A DNA stretch of 7,123 nucleotides from positions 1 to 7,123 of the forward strand of contig DASVMD010000032.1 in assembly GCA_036384495.1 (NCBI GenBank). Direction: 5' to 3'. Position 1 is the first letter of the stretch, and each line of letters opens with the position of its first letter. The position numbers were made by a program, and so were the translations under genes. Under the pieces are notes generated by a model. That model made no database searches and was not told the DNA's origin. It was given only the letters and a program-made list of their open reading frames with translations. This stretch comes from JAQGHB01 sp036384495 (GTDB lineage Bacteria > Patescibacteriota > Saccharimonadia > Saccharimonadales > UBA4665). This document shows positions 5,839 to 7,123 of this stretch, piece by piece.

Positions 5839-6397
5839 CTTTGCCCTCAGTTACGGTTTTGTTGGCGGCCCCGCACATGGCCAAAAATTACGAAAACTAG
5901 CTACCCAGGCTGGCTTTGTGCCTACTTCACTCGATAAGGCAGATATTATTATTGCGCACTCAGCGGGGTGCTGGCTGATACCCACTTCTGTACAACCAAA
6001 ATTAGTCATCTACGTTGGCATGCCTTTGGCCATGGCTCGCGCGCCTCGTACTTGGATTCGCGCCAACCTAGAGAGCTTTAAGGAAGGAAACGTCATGCAG
6101 AATTTTAGTCTTCGACTGAAGAACACACACTATGGATTGCGACAGCCACTGAGAAACCTCGGTATAATACGTGAAGCCAACACCAAGATTGGAAACCCTG
6201 TTATTATAGCGAGCACATCGGCCATATTTATCGCTAATCACGATGACCCCTGGCCTCGATCTGAGGAGCATCAACAAGCCCTTATGAATACACAAGCATG
6301 GGCATTCATCGGAATGCCTGGTGACCATAACAATATTTGGTATCAGCCGGAGCGATACGTCGCCATAATGGAGCACTATGCAACCTTACTGGCATAA
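5813..6397 (+). CDS. Small alpha/beta-hydrolase-like protein (RBBP9-like size and layout)
   Basis: The 194 residues carry a compact hydrolase pattern: a first-strand YGFVGGPAHG (14-23), a nucleophile elbow ADIIIAHSAG with Ser50, an acidic HDDPW (Asp144 or Asp145), and a C-terminal MPGDHNNIWYQPERY with His172. These would form a Ser-Asp-His triad. The elbow is A-H-S-A-G rather than strict GxSxG. Small single-domain hydrolases such as RBBP9/YdeN have a similar size, but I cannot name the substrate. It has no signal peptide or membrane segment. The ATG at 5813 has GGAG at 5802-5805 with a 7-nt spacer and begins inside the HAD gene. The reading looks less GC-rich than the Clp gene: one 60-base sample (6181-6240) is about 42% G+C, against about 65% in 1801-1860. 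That could mean transfer or weaker codon selection. Confidence 0.85.
   Translation: MANTSSKPSFALSYGFVGGPAHGQKLRKLATQAGFVPTSLDKADIIIAHSAGCWLIPTSVQPKLVIYVGMPLAMARAPRTWIRANLESFKEGNVMQNFSLRLKNTHYGLRQPLRNLGIIREANTKIGNPVIIASTSAIFIANHDDPWPRSEEHQQALMNTQAWAFIGMPGDHNNIWYQPERYVAIMEHYATLLA
6139..6168 (+). promoter_or_regulatory. Possible internal promoter with a perfect -10 box
   Basis: TATAAT (6163-6168) is a perfect -10 consensus. GCGACA (6139-6144) matches four of six -35 positions at an 18-nt spacing. It lies inside the alpha/beta-hydrolase gene, about 210 nt before the NnrD-like start, and could give that gene extra transcription. AT-rich coding sequence produces such matches by chance, so this is tentative. 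Confidence 0.25.
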
Positions 6398-7123
6398 ACA
6401 AACACCCGACAAGCCGCTGTTTCCGAATCTGCAGTGGAGCCGTCCGGAGAACCGTGCGCATGCCGGTAAACTACTGATTGCTGGCGGTAACGCACATGGA
6501 TTTGCGGCAGCTGGTGAGGCCTACGGTGAGGCGGCAAAAGCCGGCATTGGCACGGCCCGCGTATTACTACCGAGCAGCCTGCAAAAAACTGTTGGCCGCG
6601 TGTTTGAGGCGGGGGAGTACGCGCCGAGCACGCCGAGTGGCAGCTTTAGCAAGCAATCTATCGCCGAATTCTGCGATCTGGCCGCCTGGGCCAACGCCGT
6701 GCTTTTGGCAGGCGATTTTGGCCGTAACTCCGAAACGGCTATCACCTTAGAGCAATTTATAACAAAATACAGCGGGCAATTGACGGTCACGAAAGATGCG
6801 GTGGATTATTTTGTGGGTGGTCCCGCAGCTATTTTGCAGCGCCCGGATACGCTGTTGGTGCTCAGTTTTGCGCAGCTTCAAAAAATTGCCACTAATGCCC
6901 GTTTTGCGCAGACCTTCACTTTTGACATGGATTTTTTACGCCTAATTGATCTGTTACACGAGTTCACCACCCAGCATAGCGCGCATATTATTGTGCGGCA
7001 CAATGACACGTTGTTCGTTGCCGTTAACGGGCAAGTCAGCACCACAAAAGTCCCCGATGAACCAAAAGTCTGGCGCGTTAAAACCGCCGCTCATGCGGCG
7101 GTGTGGTGGCTGCAGAATCCCCA
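6378..7123 (+). CDS. NAD(P)HX dehydratase (NnrD/YjeF C-terminal)-like protein, ribokinase fold, divergent; 3' end outside the window
   Basis: The frame runs from ATG 6378 to the window end without a stop, 248 residues so far. GGAG at 6370-6373 precedes the start by 4 nt, and the gene overlaps the previous one by 20 nt. The N-terminal half resembles NnrD: RPENRAHAGKLLIAGGNAHG (22-41) matches its nucleotide-fold opening, AGIGTARVLLP follows at 55-65, and VLLAGDFGRNSET (108-120) corresponds to the family's IGPGLGRDxET. NnrD repairs hydrated NAD(P)H in an ADP- or ATP-dependent reaction. Other hallmarks are missing: TKDAVDYF (138-145) stands where DADxLN is expected, SFAQL (163-167) where TPHxGE is expected, and residues 219-247 contain no GxGD. 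The fold assignment is reasonable. The dehydratase activity is doubtful, and a binding or altered enzymatic role is possible. Confidence 0.82.
   Translation, partial: MQPYWHKQTPDKPLFPNLQWSRPENRAHAGKLLIAGGNAHGFAAAGEAYGEAAKAGIGTARVLLPSSLQKTVGRVFEAGEYAPSTPSGSFSKQSIAEFCDLAAWANAVLLAGDFGRNSETAITLEQFITKYSGQLTVTKDAVDYFVGGPAAILQRPDTLLVLSFAQLQKIATNARFAQTFTFDMDFLRLIDLLHEFTTQHSAHIIVRHNDTLFVAVNGQVSTTKVPDEPKVWRVKTAAHAAVWWLQNP
7083..7102. repeat. Perfect 8-bp inverted repeat with a 4-nt loop, inside coding sequence
   Basis: ACCGCCGC (7083-7090), loop TCAT, and GCGGCGGT (7095-7102) form a very GC-rich perfect hairpin. No T-tract follows and the reading frame continues through it (Thr-Ala-Ala-His-Ala-Ala-Val), so it is not a terminator. 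Alanine-rich coding may explain it. Confidence 0.4.

Noticed and set aside
6478..6750. A + strand open frame of 90 codons in another frame inside the NnrD-like gene, and an 89-codon - strand frame at 6521-6790
   Set aside because: Both are covered by the continuous frame from 6378 to the window end, which has a ribosome-binding site and clear NnrD-like similarity; the alternatives have Arg/Pro-rich or motif-free translations.

Overview
The window looks like chromosomal DNA of a small-genome, uncultured-type bacterium. My best guess is the Candidate Phyla Radiation (Patescibacteria), perhaps Saccharibacteria (TM7). The grounds are gene packing with almost no intergenic DNA, a divergent two-ring Clp ATPase, several proteins that keep a family fold but have lost signature residues, and reduced 5' leaders. 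TGA ends three genes (xth, the MazG-like gene and pip), so the UGA=Gly code of Gracilibacteria and Absconditabacteria is excluded. The phylum call is inference from protein style; no rRNA is present to confirm it.

Layout. (1) Positions 1-1967, + strand: the 3' part of a Clp/Hsp100-type double AAA+ ATPase that begins before the window. (2) Positions 1957-2673, - strand: pyrH (UMP kinase), convergent with the Clp gene. The two stop regions overlap by 11 bp, and a likely terminator for the Clp gene lies inside the 3' end of pyrH. (3) Positions 2674-2756: an 83-bp divergent promoter region, the only real intergenic space. (4) Positions 2757-7123, + strand: seven genes in one unbroken chain of overlapping reading frames. 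They encode a small coiled-coil protein, exonuclease III/AP endonuclease, a MazG-like nucleotide pyrophosphohydrolase, proline iminopeptidase, a HAD-IB phosphatase, a small alpha/beta-hydrolase, and an NAD(P)HX-dehydratase-like (ribokinase-fold) protein cut by the window end. The junction overlaps are 8, 4, 4, 1, 26 and 20 nt, so the genes are very probably co-transcribed and translationally coupled.

Function. The long operon mixes DNA repair (Xth), nucleotide-pool cleaning (MazG-like), a protein related to nicotinamide-nucleotide repair (NnrD-like), a phosphatase and two hydrolases. I read it as a housecleaning and salvage operon, which is an inference from content. UMP kinase beside it makes UDP for RNA and DNA precursors, but it is transcribed the other way.

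Most unusual points. The Clp-like ATPase has a D1 ring without arginine fingers and with an Asp-Asp Walker B. Neither ring shows the aromatic pore-loop motif that normally pulls substrate, although D2 keeps every ATPase motif. The NnrD-like protein lacks the GxGD catalytic motif and other signatures of the dehydratase. Both promoters in the divergent region place their -10 boxes so close to the start codons that the mRNAs would be leaderless or nearly so. I saw no tRNA, rRNA, CRISPR, insertion sequence, riboswitch or other mobile element.
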